Positions 8,971-16,727 of a DNA stretch of 64,000 nucleotides are shown one piece after another. The translations under genes and the position numbers were made by a program. How positions within the stretch are numbered: the stretch's first letter is position 1; the number at the start of each line of letters is the position of its first letter. The notes below the pieces were generated by a model. It did not search any database and was not told where the DNA came from. It was given only the letters and a program-made list of their open reading frames with translations. The DNA is from Draconibacterium mangrovi (lineage in GTDB: Bacteria; Bacteroidota; Bacteroidia; Bacteroidales; Prolixibacteraceae), in assembly GCF_010586825.1 (NCBI RefSeq), contig NZ_JAAAGB010000002.1:248001-312000 (forward strand). Reading direction: 5' to 3'.

Positions 8971-10050
8971 CTAGCGGGCAGCCCAACGATAAACAAATAA
9001 TGCGAGTATGGCATATATCAGATTTGGCAGCCAGATAGCAAAAATGATTGGTACAGTGCCACTAACGGCAAATACGGTTGAAATTTGCATAAAAAGGATG
9101 TAGGAGAACGCCAGTAGCAGCCCCAACCCAATGTGCAGTCCAAGTCCTCCTTTTACTTTACGCGATGCAAGACCGGCGCCAATAAGTGTTAAAATAAACG
9201 CAGCAAACGGATTCGCAATGCGTTTATGTTTTTCAATTTCCCATTCAATAGTGTTTACACCACGCATCTTCATTAATTTAATTTCTTTTAGAAGTGCCGG
9301 TGTTGTATAGGTTTCCATTTCGTTGCTCAGGCGTTGAAAATCGCCCGGTACCATATTTAGCGTGGTGTCCATCACGTAGCCTTTTTCGAAGGTTTCGTGA
9401 TCCTCAAAAATATTCCGTTTCCAGTACGAATTAATTACCCACTTACCGGTTTCCTTGTCCCATCGAATGTTTTGTGCGGTAAGTTTTTCAACTAATTCCG
9501 AGTCTTCAAAACGTTCTAAGGTAAAACGCATTCCTACATTGTTGGCATTAAAACTTTGCATATAAATATAGGTGCCGGGTTCAATTTGGCGGTGAATATT
9601 TCGTTCGGTACCAACCGATTTGCTTCTTATATAATTGTGCCTGAAATCATTCATGGTTTTATTGGCAGGCGGAATAACGTAGTTGCCCAGCATAAACGAA
9701 AACAGTGCAATTACAAGTGCCGAAACCAGGTAAGGCCGCATTAACCGGCTATAGGAAACACCATTACTTAAAATGGCAATAATCTCGGTGTTGTAGGTCA
9801 TTTTCGAGGTAAAGTAAATTACCGCAATAAATGTAAACAGAGGACTGAACAAGTTGGCAAAATAAGGGATAAAGTTCATGTAATAATCAAAAACAATATC
9901 CTTCATAGGAATGTCTTTCGAAAGGAATTCGTCGAGGTTTTCAGAAATGTCGAAAACAATGGCTATACTTAGAATCAGACCAATGGCATAAAAGAAAGTT
10001 CCCAGGAACTTTTTCGAAATGTAAAAATCTATTGTTTTATACCACTTCAT
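8971..10050 (-). CDS. LptF/LptG family lipopolysaccharide export permease
   Basis: A 359-residue YjgP/YjgQ-family protein, an inner-membrane permease subunit of the Lpt machine that extracts LPS and passes it to the periplasmic bridge using LptB2 ATPase energy. The layout is typical: three N-terminal membrane segments (about residues 15-35, 60-80 and 103-125), a periplasmic beta-jellyroll region of about 130 residues, and three C-terminal segments (about 270-290, 303-322 and 333-352). The cytoplasmic coupling segment MTYNTEIIAILSNGVSYSRL is recognisable. It starts six bases after tgt and is cotranscribed with it. Bacteroidota often carry two such genes; whether this one is LptF or LptG cannot be settled here. 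Confidence 0.87.
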   Translation of the reverse strand: MKWYKTIDFYISKKFLGTFFYAIGLILSIAIVFDISENLDEFLSKDIPMKDIVFDYYMNFIPYFANLFSPLFTFIAVIYFTSKMTYNTEIIAILSNGVSYSRLMRPYLVSALVIALFSFMLGNYVIPPANKTMNDFRHNYIRSKSVGTERNIHRQIEPGTYIYMQSFNANNVGMRFTLERFEDSELVEKLTAQNIRWDKETGKWVINSYWKRNIFEDHETFEKGYVMDTTLNMVPGDFQRLSNEMETYTTPALLKEIKLMKMRGVNTIEWEIEKHKRIANPFAAFILTLIGAGLASRKVKGGLGLHIGLGLLLAFSYILFMQISTVFAVSGTVPIIFAIWLPNLIYAILALFVYRWAAR

Positions 10051-10056
10051 GTTTTT

Positions 10057-11184
10057 CTACAGTCTTTCTTTTAGTTTTATTACCATTTCGTTTTTCCAGC
10101 TCACAAAATCGCCGCTTTGTATTTTTTGGCGGGCTGTGTTTACCAGCCACAGGTAAAATGCCAGGTTGTGCTGACTTGCAATTTGCGCACCCAACATTTC
10201 GTTTGAAATTATAAGGTGACGAAGATAAGATTTTGAATACTGGTCGACAAACGATGTTCCGTTTTCATCGATGGGAGAGTGATTGTTTTCCCATTTTTTA
10301 TTGCGGATGTTGATTATTCCTTCGCTGGTAAACAACATTCCGTTACGGCCGTTTCGGGTGGGCATCACACAATCAAACATGTCAATTCCGCGGTGAATAC
10401 CTTCCAGAATATTTACAGGTGTTCCAACGCCCATCAAATAGCGCGGTTTGTTTTCAGGAAGGTCGGCAGTGCAAACTTCCGTCATTTCGTACATTTCATG
10501 CTCGGTTTCACCAACCGACAAACCTCCGATTGCATAACCATCGGCATCAAAGGTTTTTACATTGGCAACGGCAGCTTTTCGCAAGTCGGTAAATGTATTT
10601 CCCTGTACAATAGGGAATAGCGTTTGCGAATATCCATATTTTGGTTCGGTACTGTTAAACTGTTTAAAACAACGTTCCAGCCAGCGTTGCGTCAATTCTA
10701 ACGATTTTTTTGCATAATTGTAATCGGCATCGCCCGGAGTGCACTCATCAAAAGCCATAATAATATCGGCGCCAATAGTGCGCTGAATATCCATCACATT
10801 TTCAGGCGTGAACATATGGTACGATCCATCGATATGCGACTGAAAACGCGCACCCTCTTCACTGAGTTTGCGTATATCGCCCAGCGAAAAAACCTGGAAA
10901 CCTCCGCTGTCGGTTAAAATAGGGCGGTCCCAGCGATTGAATTTGTGCAGCCCACCTGCTTTTTCAATCACATCAATTCCGGGGCGTAAATACAAATGGT
11001 AGGTATTCCCCAGAATGATCTGGGCATTAATATCCTCTTTTATATCGCGGGTGTGAATTCCTTTCACCGATCCGGCTGTTCCAACCGGCATAAATATTGG
11101 CGTTTCAATTGTTCCGTGGTCGGTGGTAATTACACCGGTACGGGCACGCGAGTTATCTGCTGTTTTCTGTAGTTCGAATTGCAT
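10057..11184 (-). CDS. tgt: Queuine/preQ1 tRNA-ribosyltransferase lacking the usual zinc cysteines
   Basis: A 375-residue TIM-barrel enzyme that exchanges guanine-34 of GU(N) tRNAs for preQ1 in queuosine synthesis. I chose ATG 11184; a TTG at 11205 also fits, but it overlaps a -7 promoter box. Active-site features are present: TDSGGFQVFS (Asp92), MAFDECTP (Asp146), PIVQGN, and the nucleophile in MFDCVMPTRNGRNG (Asp271). The C-terminal zinc site, normally CxCxxC followed by His, is altered: the cysteine positions align with Gly309, Ser311 and Asp314, while the following HN (His339) is kept. The protein is first in an operon with the Lpt permease. The function call is strong; the structural effect of the missing zinc site is unknown. 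Confidence 0.93.
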   Translation of the reverse strand: MQFELQKTADNSRARTGVITTDHGTIETPIFMPVGTAGSVKGIHTRDIKEDINAQIILGNTYHLYLRPGIDVIEKAGGLHKFNRWDRPILTDSGGFQVFSLGDIRKLSEEGARFQSHIDGSYHMFTPENVMDIQRTIGADIIMAFDECTPGDADYNYAKKSLELTQRWLERCFKQFNSTEPKYGYSQTLFPIVQGNTFTDLRKAAVANVKTFDADGYAIGGLSVGETEHEMYEMTEVCTADLPENKPRYLMGVGTPVNILEGIHRGIDMFDCVMPTRNGRNGMLFTSEGIINIRNKKWENNHSPIDENGTSFVDQYSKSYLRHLIISNEMLGAQIASQHNLAFYLWLVNTARQKIQSGDFVSWKNEMVIKLKERL

Positions 11185-11202
11185 TTGTGTAAAATTGCGT
11201 GG

Positions 11203-11210
11203 CAAATATA
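11203..11210 (-). promoter_or_regulatory. -7 box (TATATTTG) of the tgt-lpt operon
   Basis: An exact TAnnTTTG on the minus strand, 18 bases upstream of ATG 11184. It decides the tgt start, since the alternative TTG codon lies inside the box. Confidence 0.55.
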
Positions 11211-11311
11211 GCTATTTCACCCGAATTGACTTGTTTTAAACCCGCCTGAGCCTGTTAATAAAAACTAATTACTGTAAACAATTTCGAACTGATAAAACAA
11301 ATTGGTACCGG

Positions 11312-11319
11312 TAATTTTG
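11312..11319 (+). promoter_or_regulatory. -7 box (TAATTTTG) for the GT2-sigma-rsmG cluster
   Basis: An exact TAnnTTTG match 41 bases before the ATG at 11361. It would drive the three tightly packed genes that follow. Confidence 0.5.
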
Positions 11320-11360
11320 CTACTATTGCTTAGTTTTTAATACCGAATTTTCTTCTCTTT

Positions 11361-12518
11361 ATGATCCTGGAGTATTTAGATACTTTTAATACATTAACAA
11401 TGACGCAGTTGATGGTGTTTGTGGTAGTAGCTTTATTGTGGCTTTTACGACTTTTGTATCTGCTTTTTTTTCCGCTGCGGGTGCTTATTAAAACGAAAGC
11501 AAAACCGGAGGCAACAGAAAAGGCACCACTTTCGGTATTAGTGGTAGTACGAAATGAAGAAGAAAATTGCCACGAAACTTTGCCGCACTTGCTCAGTTTG
11601 GAAAATCCGGAAATGGAAGTTGTGGTTGTCGACGATTTTTCGCAAGACAATACTTTGTCGGTACTGGGCTTGTTAAAGCAGCGCTACCAGCGGATGAAAC
11701 TTTCTTCGCTGAGCCAGGAAACACGTTATTCCGAAAAATTATCGCAAAACATTGCATTAAAATCAGCCGAAAAGGATTGGGTGATGATGTACCCGGTAAG
11801 TGCACAAAATCCGTCGCAGGACTGGTTGAATGAAATGGATAAAAAAACGGTCGATACCGTGTTGGTAAAAGTGGCTTACACTACTGTTACTGCAAACAAA
11901 AACCGGTTTAATAAATTATACCGCATCGAAAATTTCTTTCAGCAGGTGAGGAGTGCGTCGTATTCACTTAACGGATTAGCTTTTGTTTATAACGAAGAAA
12001 ATGTTGCTTTTAAAAAAGCCGAATACTTTAAGCTGAGCGGTTTTGGTATCAGAGTGCAGGAGCCTTATGCCAACCTCGAACTGGTAATTAACCGTTTTAT
12101 CCGGAAAAAGAATGTTAAGCTCTGTTTTAATGACAAAAGCATTCTTACCAAACAGGTTGCTGTTGGTCATTCAGAGTTCAAAGATTTGGTTCGAAAAAGC
12201 ATTCGTATTGAGAAACATCTGAGCAAATGGAAACAGTTTGTTTTGCTTCTCGACAGGTTAACACAGGTCTTGTATCCTCTTTTTGTTGTACTTGTTTTAT
12301 TGGTTACATTCAGGTTATGGCCTGTTATTGCAATCTTAGTGGTAGTTAAGTTGCTGGTTTTCATGGTTATCATAAAAATATTGCAGAAACGTTTGAATGA
12401 ACGTAAATTATTCATAACTTCGTTAGTGTTCAGTTTTATAATGCCTTTTTATAAACTTTTTTTCAGGTGGAGCTTTAATCGGCAAAGTCAAAATCACAAA
12501 TGGAAAAACAGGAGGTAA
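11361..12518 (+). CDS. Membrane GT2-fold protein with degenerate catalytic motifs
   Basis: A 385-residue protein with one N-terminal membrane segment (about residues 15-40), a GT-A type domain (about 55-270) and two or three C-terminal membrane segments (about 283-345 and 358-378). The fold is recognised by LSVLVVVRNEEENC and VVVVDDFSQDNT (Asp91-Asp92), the nucleotide-binding start of family 2 glycosyltransferases. The second motif, usually a DxD in a TDAD-like strand, reads YPVSAQ (144-149), and the later ED and Q/RxxRW-type motifs are not evident. It may be inactive, or use a different site. It overlaps the sigma-factor gene by 19 bases, so the two are translationally linked. An alternative start is the ATG at 11400. 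Substrate unknown. Confidence 0.7.
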   Translation: MILEYLDTFNTLTMTQLMVFVVVALLWLLRLLYLLFFPLRVLIKTKAKPEATEKAPLSVLVVVRNEEENCHETLPHLLSLENPEMEVVVVDDFSQDNTLSVLGLLKQRYQRMKLSSLSQETRYSEKLSQNIALKSAEKDWVMMYPVSAQNPSQDWLNEMDKKTVDTVLVKVAYTTVTANKNRFNKLYRIENFFQQVRSASYSLNGLAFVYNEENVAFKKAEYFKLSGFGIRVQEPYANLELVINRFIRKKNVKLCFNDKSILTKQVAVGHSEFKDLVRKSIRIEKHLSKWKQFVLLLDRLTQVLYPLFVVLVLLVTFRLWPVIAILVVVKLLVFMVIIKILQKRLNERKLFITSLVFSFIMPFYKLFFRWSFNRQSQNHKWKNRR

Positions 12519-13108
12519 TACTATCGGAAAAAGCACGGCAGGACTACGAGCTTGTAAAAGCAGCCTTAGCCGGCGATGATAAAGCTTTTGCCCGATTGTT
12601 AAACCGCTACAAAGACGCTATTTATTTTATGCTGCTTAAAATGGTGAATAACCGCAGCGATGCCGAAGATCTGACACTTGAAGCATTCGGAAAGGCATTT
12701 AAAAGTCTTCATCAATACTCGCCAACTTACGCATTCAGCACCTGGTTGTTTAAAATTGCATCGAACAATTGCATCGATTTTTTACGAAAGAAAAAAGGCG
12801 TGCATGTACCCATAGAAAACAACGGTCAGGATGATAACAGCGAAACCATAAAACTTCGGTCGAAAGATCCCGATCCGGAAGAAAAGCTGATCCGTCAACA
12901 AAAGGCCATTTTATTGCGGCGTGTAGTGCGAAAGTTAAAGCCGCGTTATCAAATTCTGGTCGAGCTTCGTTATTTCAGAGAGTTTTCGTACGAAGAAATA
13001 GCAAAAGAGTTAGATTTGCCGCTCGGAACAGTTAAAGCACAGCTTTTCAGAGCTCGCGAAATGCTGTTTAAAATGATTGAAAGCACCGAGATAGGTCGAA
13101 AAGATTAA
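12500..13108 (+). CDS. RNA polymerase sigma factor, sigma-70 family (ECF type)
   Basis: A 202-residue sigma factor. Region 2 spans about residues 25-100: LLNRYKDAIYFMLLKMVNNRSDAEDLTLEAF followed by STWLFKIASNNCIDFLRKKK, the core and -10 recognition helices (quoted here in overlapping family terms). Region 4 lies at about 140-192 with LRYFREFSYEEIAKEL and LGTVKAQLFRARE as the helix-turn-helix. There is no region 1.1 or 3, as in ECF factors. The gene overlaps the upstream membrane protein and is followed by rsmG after 7 bases. No anti-sigma gene is adjacent and no FecR-like protein is present, so it is not a SusC-linked ECF pair. Its regulon cannot be read here. Confidence 0.9.
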   Translation: MEKQEVILSEKARQDYELVKAALAGDDKAFARLLNRYKDAIYFMLLKMVNNRSDAEDLTLEAFGKAFKSLHQYSPTYAFSTWLFKIASNNCIDFLRKKKGVHVPIENNGQDDNSETIKLRSKDPDPEEKLIRQQKAILLRRVVRKLKPRYQILVELRYFREFSYEEIAKELDLPLGTVKAQLFRAREMLFKMIESTEIGRKD

Positions 13109-13115
13109 CTTTTGT

Positions 13116-13736
13116 ATGGATTTAATTCTAAAGTATTTTCCTCACTTAACCGAAACCCAAATTGAACAGTTTAAACAATTGGAACCGTTGTATGCCGATT
13201 GGAATGCACAGATTAATGTGATCTCCAGAAAAGATTTTTCTGAATTTTACGAGCGTCATGTGTTGCATTCGTTAGGTATCGCCAAGTTTATTCGCTTCAA
13301 CGATAAAACGAAAGTATTGGATGTGGGAACGGGTGGTGGTTTTCCCGGAATTCCGCTGGCCATTCTTTTTCCTGAGGTGCAGTTTCACCTGGTTGATTCG
13401 ATTGGGAAGAAGATAAAAGTGGTAAACGGAGTTGCCCAATCGCTGGGATTAAAAAATGTGCGTGCCGATCAGGTTCGTGCTGAAGAATTAAAAGAAAAGT
13501 ACGATTTTGTAGTGAGTCGCGCTGTTACACGTTTGCCCGATTTTGTAAAGTGGATTAGAACAAACATCTCGAAGAAACAACAAAATGCGCTGCCCAACGG
13601 AGTAATTTATTTAAAAGGCGGTGATCTTACTGCAGAGGTAAAACCTTTCGGAAAACGAATATTTCTACAAGATTTGTCGCAATATTTCGAAGAACCTTTT
13701 TTCGAAACAAAGAAAGTATTGCATCTTCCATTATAA
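13116..13736 (+). CDS. rsmG: 16S rRNA (guanine-527-N7) methyltransferase
   Basis: A 206-residue Rossmann methyltransferase (GidB) that uses SAM to methylate N7 of G527 in 16S rRNA. The SAM-binding loop KVLDVGTGGGFPGIPLAIL lies near residues 70-88, followed by HLVDSIGKKIKVV and the SRAVTRLPDFVKW segment near 131-143. WNAQINVISRKDFSEFYERHVLHS-type N-terminal sequence is typical of the family. It lies seven bases after the sigma-factor stop and ends the cluster at a strong bidirectional terminator. Length and motifs are complete. Confidence 0.95.
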   Translation: MDLILKYFPHLTETQIEQFKQLEPLYADWNAQINVISRKDFSEFYERHVLHSLGIAKFIRFNDKTKVLDVGTGGGFPGIPLAILFPEVQFHLVDSIGKKIKVVNGVAQSLGLKNVRADQVRAEELKEKYDFVVSRAVTRLPDFVKWIRTNISKKQQNALPNGVIYLKGGDLTAEVKPFGKRIFLQDLSQYFEEPFFETKKVLHLPL

Positions 13737-13752
13737 AAAGATTATAATAAAA

Positions 13753-13790
13753 AGAAAGCCGGTTTGATTCTACAAGCCGGCTTTCTTTCT
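13753..13790. terminator. Bidirectional terminator between rsmG and pfkA
   Basis: A 14-bp stem, 13753-13766 with 13773-13786 (core AGAAAGCCGG/CCGGCTTTCT), around a six-base loop. T-rich sequence follows on the plus strand, and a TTTTTATT run follows on the minus strand. It serves the two convergent genes. Confidence 0.9.
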
Positions 13791-13822
13791 ATTTATCCTT
13801 AATCAATAATCTTTTATTCTTT

Positions 13823-14869
13823 CTACATGTACTCGTCGCCAAATGAGACACCCATTTTCCGTGCTTTTTCAATTAGTCCTAAATTCGGTTCAACCAATCT
13901 CAATTTGCCACCAACCTCCTCTAGCGGTACGGTTGTTAAATCGTTATTTTTTACAGCGACCATGGTTCCAAAATTTTCGTTGGCAATACATTGGGCTGCA
14001 AAAGCTCCGTAGCGAGTGGCCAAAATCCGGTCCATTGGAGTTGGTGAGCCACCGCGCTGAATGTAACCTAAAACCGTTTCGCGTGTTTCAATGCCGGTGT
14101 AGGTTTGAATAGCCTGTGCAATATGTGTTGCTGCTGAAACTTCTTTCGGATGATCGATTCCTTCGGCAACTACAACAATTGAGTACGGTTTGTTGCTCTC
14201 GAAACGGCTTTCAATTTTTTTGCAAACCGAGCGGATGTTGTACTCCAGTTCTGGAAGCAAAATAATGTCGCCACCACCCGCCAGTCCTGAATACAATGCC
14301 AGCCAACCGGCGTGGTGTCCCATAATTTCAATGATCATTACACGCTGGTGCGAGTTAGCTGTGGTGTGCAATCGGTCGATGGCATCGGTGGCAATTTGCA
14401 CTGCCGAATCGAAACCGAAAGTTACATCGGTACCCCAAACATCGTTATCAATGGTTTTCGGGATTCCAACCACATTCATCCCTTCCTGTGCCAAAAGGCT
14501 TGCGGTTTTCATGGTTCCGTTACCACCTATACAAACTAAAGCATCTAGGCCCAGTTTTTTATAGTTCTTCATTATTTTGTGTGGTTTGTCCTCTGCATCT
14601 TTTCCGTTTTTATTCCCTTTGTAGGGCTTTTCGCGCGAGGTTCCAAGAATGGTTCCGCCAAGCGTAAGAATGCCCGAGAGTGCCGATTCTTTCAACTCGA
14701 TGTAATCGCCGTTTATTAAACCTGAGTAGCCGGCATTAAAGCCCAGCACCTCCATTCCGTATTCAACTATCGCTGTTTTTCCAACGCCTCTGATTGCTGC
14801 ATTCAGTCCCGGGCAATCGCCCCCTGCAGTCAAAATACCAATCCTTTTTGGCTTTGCTGAAGTACTCAT
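13823..14869 (-). CDS. pfkA: 6-phosphofructokinase, Gly/Lys-type active site
   Basis: A 348-residue PFKA-family enzyme that phosphorylates fructose 6-phosphate in glycolysis. I chose ATG 14869 because the frame upstream (to 14956) is not protein-like and MSTSAKPKRIGILTAGGDCPG is a normal N-terminus. Motifs: GGDCPGLNAAIRG at 16-28, CIGGNGTM at 113-120, PKTIDND at 137-143, and IEIMGHHAGWLAL. In E. coli PfkA the phosphoryl-donor site reads GGDGS with Gly in the TIDND motif. Here the Gly (118) of ATP enzymes is kept, Asp is replaced by Asn117, and Lys138 is the residue typical of PPi-type enzymes. Donor preference is therefore uncertain, ATP being favoured by Gly118. The gene is monocistronic and ends at the shared terminator. 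Confidence 0.92.
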   Translation of the reverse strand: MSTSAKPKRIGILTAGGDCPGLNAAIRGVGKTAIVEYGMEVLGFNAGYSGLINGDYIELKESALSGILTLGGTILGTSREKPYKGNKNGKDAEDKPHKIMKNYKKLGLDALVCIGGNGTMKTASLLAQEGMNVVGIPKTIDNDVWGTDVTFGFDSAVQIATDAIDRLHTTANSHQRVMIIEIMGHHAGWLALYSGLAGGGDIILLPELEYNIRSVCKKIESRFESNKPYSIVVVAEGIDHPKEVSAATHIAQAIQTYTGIETRETVLGYIQRGGSPTPMDRILATRYGAFAAQCIANENFGTMVAVKNNDLTTVPLEEVGGKLRLVEPNLGLIEKARKMGVSFGDEYM

Positions 14870-15262
14870 AGTATTTAATTTTATTTGAAGTTGATTAAAG
14901 CTAATCTGAAAAACTGCAAGTAAACTGTCTACCGCAGGCAGGCATCTTGATATCATTGGCTTCAGCTAATTTTTCTTACGTCCGTCCGTTGACGGATGAG
15001 AAAAATGGAGCTTCGCCACTGAAAATCAATATGTCACTCTCGAAATTCCTGATTAACTTAAAACAACTTCTTCCTGTATTTTATAATTATCTACCGAATT
15101 TACAAAAGAACTTTATAAAACCGACGTTAAAAGCCCGTTAAATACAGTATTTCATGATTTCTTTTTTAGCCGTGGAAAAATAACGTTCTAACTATTTTTG
15201 TACATTCGCACGTCGTTTGAAAAAATGGCATTTTAATCTTTAACCAATTAAATGTAATAGAA
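14870..15262. other. Intergenic region between divergent pfkA and the DUF1080 gene
   Basis: Divergent spacer of 393 bases. On the minus strand a near -7 box TAGCTTTA (14896-14903) may serve pfkA. The middle holds a small hairpin (TCCGTC/GACGGA near 14981-14996) and a GC-richer patch (14927-14946, containing GCAGGCAGGC). On the plus strand TATTTTTG at 15193-15200 is an exact -7 box for the next gene. No coding sequence is supported. Confidence 0.5.
15193..15200 (+). promoter_or_regulatory. -7 box (TATTTTTG) for the DUF1080 lipoprotein gene
   Basis: An exact TAnnTTTG match 63 bases before the ATG at 15263. No clear -33 box. Confidence 0.5.
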
Positions 15263-16024
15263 ATGAGAAAGTTTTTTTCACTTTTAATGGCTACTGCCTT
15301 TGTGTTTTCTATCTCGTGTAAGAGTACAAAAACAGGAGGTTCGGCCGGTTTAAACCAATTAACAAAAAAAGAAAAAGAAGAAGGTTGGGTATTGCTTTTT
15401 GATGGCAAAACCAGCGAAGGATGGCGTGGTAACAACAAAGACCATTTTCCAACAGGATGGCAAATTGTTGACGGAACTTTACACTGTAAAAAATCAGGTC
15501 AGGGCGAAGCCGGATCGCGTGATGGTGGCGATATTATCACTACCAAAGAGTATTCTAATTTTCATTTGAAACTGGAATGGAAACTTGCTGAAGGTGGTAA
15601 CTCAGGTATTTTCTATTTAGGAAAAGAGCACGAAGGATGGCCAATTTATAAAACGGCTCCTGAAATGCAGGTGTTAGACAATGAGCGTCACCCTGATGCA
15701 TTGTTAGGAAAAGATGGTAACCGCAAAGCCGGTTCGTTATACGACCTGATTCCTGCAAAACCACAAAATGCAAAACCTGCCGGCGAATGGAATACGGTTG
15801 AAATTATTTGCTACAAAGGTACTGTAGTGCATAAGCAAAATGGCGAAACTGTTGTTGAGTACCACCTGTGGACTGATGACTGGAAAGAACTGGTAGCCGG
15901 ATCGAAATTCCCGGGATTAAATCCTGACTGGGCAAACGTTGCCAAAGAAGGTGTTATTGCTTTGCAAGACCACGGCGACGATGTTTGGTTTCGCAACATC
16001 AAAATTAAAGAAATGAATTATTAA
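15263..16024 (+). CDS. DUF1080 (3-keto-disaccharide hydrolase family) lipoprotein
   Basis: A 253-residue lipoprotein. The signal peptide ends at a lipobox FSISC (Cys about residue 19). The rest is one DUF1080 concanavalin-like beta-sandwich domain: GWVLLFDGKTSEGWRG, GWQIVDGTLHCKK, DIITTKEYSNFHLKLEWKL, GGNSGIFYLG, and the C-terminal VIALQDHGDDVWFRNIKIKE, all normal family signatures. Some members hydrolyse 3-keto-glycosides made by GMC-type dehydrogenases; others only bind sugars. No oxidoreductase partner is encoded next to it. It is a single-gene unit with its own promoter and terminator. Domain assignment is firm; substrate is not known. Confidence 0.88.
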   Translation: MRKFFSLLMATAFVFSISCKSTKTGGSAGLNQLTKKEKEEGWVLLFDGKTSEGWRGNNKDHFPTGWQIVDGTLHCKKSGQGEAGSRDGGDIITTKEYSNFHLKLEWKLAEGGNSGIFYLGKEHEGWPIYKTAPEMQVLDNERHPDALLGKDGNRKAGSLYDLIPAKPQNAKPAGEWNTVEIICYKGTVVHKQNGETVVEYHLWTDDWKELVAGSKFPGLNPDWANVAKEGVIALQDHGDDVWFRNIKIKEMNY

Positions 16025-16045
16025 GCTTTTAAGCTGATAACGATA

Positions 16046-16076
16046 GGCCCGGTAGTTTTTCTGCCGGGCTTTTTTC
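16046..16076 (+). terminator. Intrinsic terminator after the DUF1080 gene
   Basis: GCCCGG (16047-16052) pairs with CCGGGC (16064-16069), with flanking G.U and A-T pairs, followed by six T. Confidence 0.85.
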
Positions 16077-16455
16077 TGAAAGTCTCTTAAAAACCAATAG
16101 CAATATCTGGTTCAAAATCTATTGACTCACCCTGATTGTGCCTTCAACAACCCGTAGAGAGAATGAGGGAGAGTTAACTGAAAATTGGCACTACTTTCAT
16201 TCCTTTTGGTAATTCCGGGAATATGAATGTTTTTTGTTTGCTGTTTTTATCGCTTTTTTCTTGAACGATGAAGTTTAACTGCAGTGTATTGTTTTAAAAT
16301 TCATGTCAGGTAAAACAGAATACCCTTAGCCAACCTGTTTATTGCCGTAACGAAAATTGACGTCCCTCCGGCGACGCAATTACCAGCCAGTAGCAAAAGC
16401 TCTGCCTTCCGGTAACACTGTTTTCTACCTAATTAAAAACCCGTGCAGCTCGGCA
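16077..16455. other. Intergenic spacer without recognisable features
   Basis: No credible coding sequence, RNA or promoter was seen here. Reading frames that start at 16357 only run into the repeat array downstream. Confidence 0.5.
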
Positions 16456-16665
16456 GTTGCCATGGCTACCCCGCCTAATAAATTGGAGGTACAAGCAAAA
16501 GCATTTGCTACCCCCACTAAAAACTTTGGGAAGCCCAAAAGCACGTTTGCTAACTTGTCGAAAAACTTCGTGAAGCCAGAAAACACCTTTGCTACCCCGC
16601 CGCAAAAGTTCGGGAAGTGAATAAATGTGTTTGTTCTTGTGCCGCAAAAGTTTGGGAAGCAAGAA
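16456..16665. repeat. Five degenerate 42-nt tandem repeats
   Basis: Five contiguous 42-base units at 16456-16497, 16498-16539, 16540-16581, 16582-16623 and 16624-16665. The best-kept part is TTTGCTACCCCGCCG followed by AAAAACTTTGGGAAG, with many differences at every third base. Read on the plus strand in one frame they give a 14-residue pattern xTFATPPxKFGKPx; unit four ends this frame with TGA, yet the pattern continues through unit five. The minus strand is also open through all units, with a FPxFxGGVAxxF pattern. There are no spacers, so this is not CRISPR. Whether it codes for anything is unclear; it lies downstream of gldB and of the DUF1080 terminator. Confidence 0.75.
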
Positions 16666-16727
16666 ATACCATTGCCCAAAGCGGCTCTGCAATGCCTGCC
16701 GACAGCCCCTGCCTACTGTTAACTTTC

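Noticed and set aside
14870-14956. N-terminal extension of pfkA to 14956
   Set aside because: The extra 29 residues are not found in the family and overlap a candidate -7 box; ATG 14869 gives a normal N-terminus.
16456-16665. CRISPR array
   Set aside because: The repeated units are contiguous with no spacers and no cas genes are near.
16425-16679. Minus-strand frames of 84-87 codons across the 42-nt array, and the plus frame 16357-16620
   Set aside because: Several frames are open because the unit length is a multiple of three. None has a leader, a signal or a known domain, so I record the array as a repeat and not as a gene.
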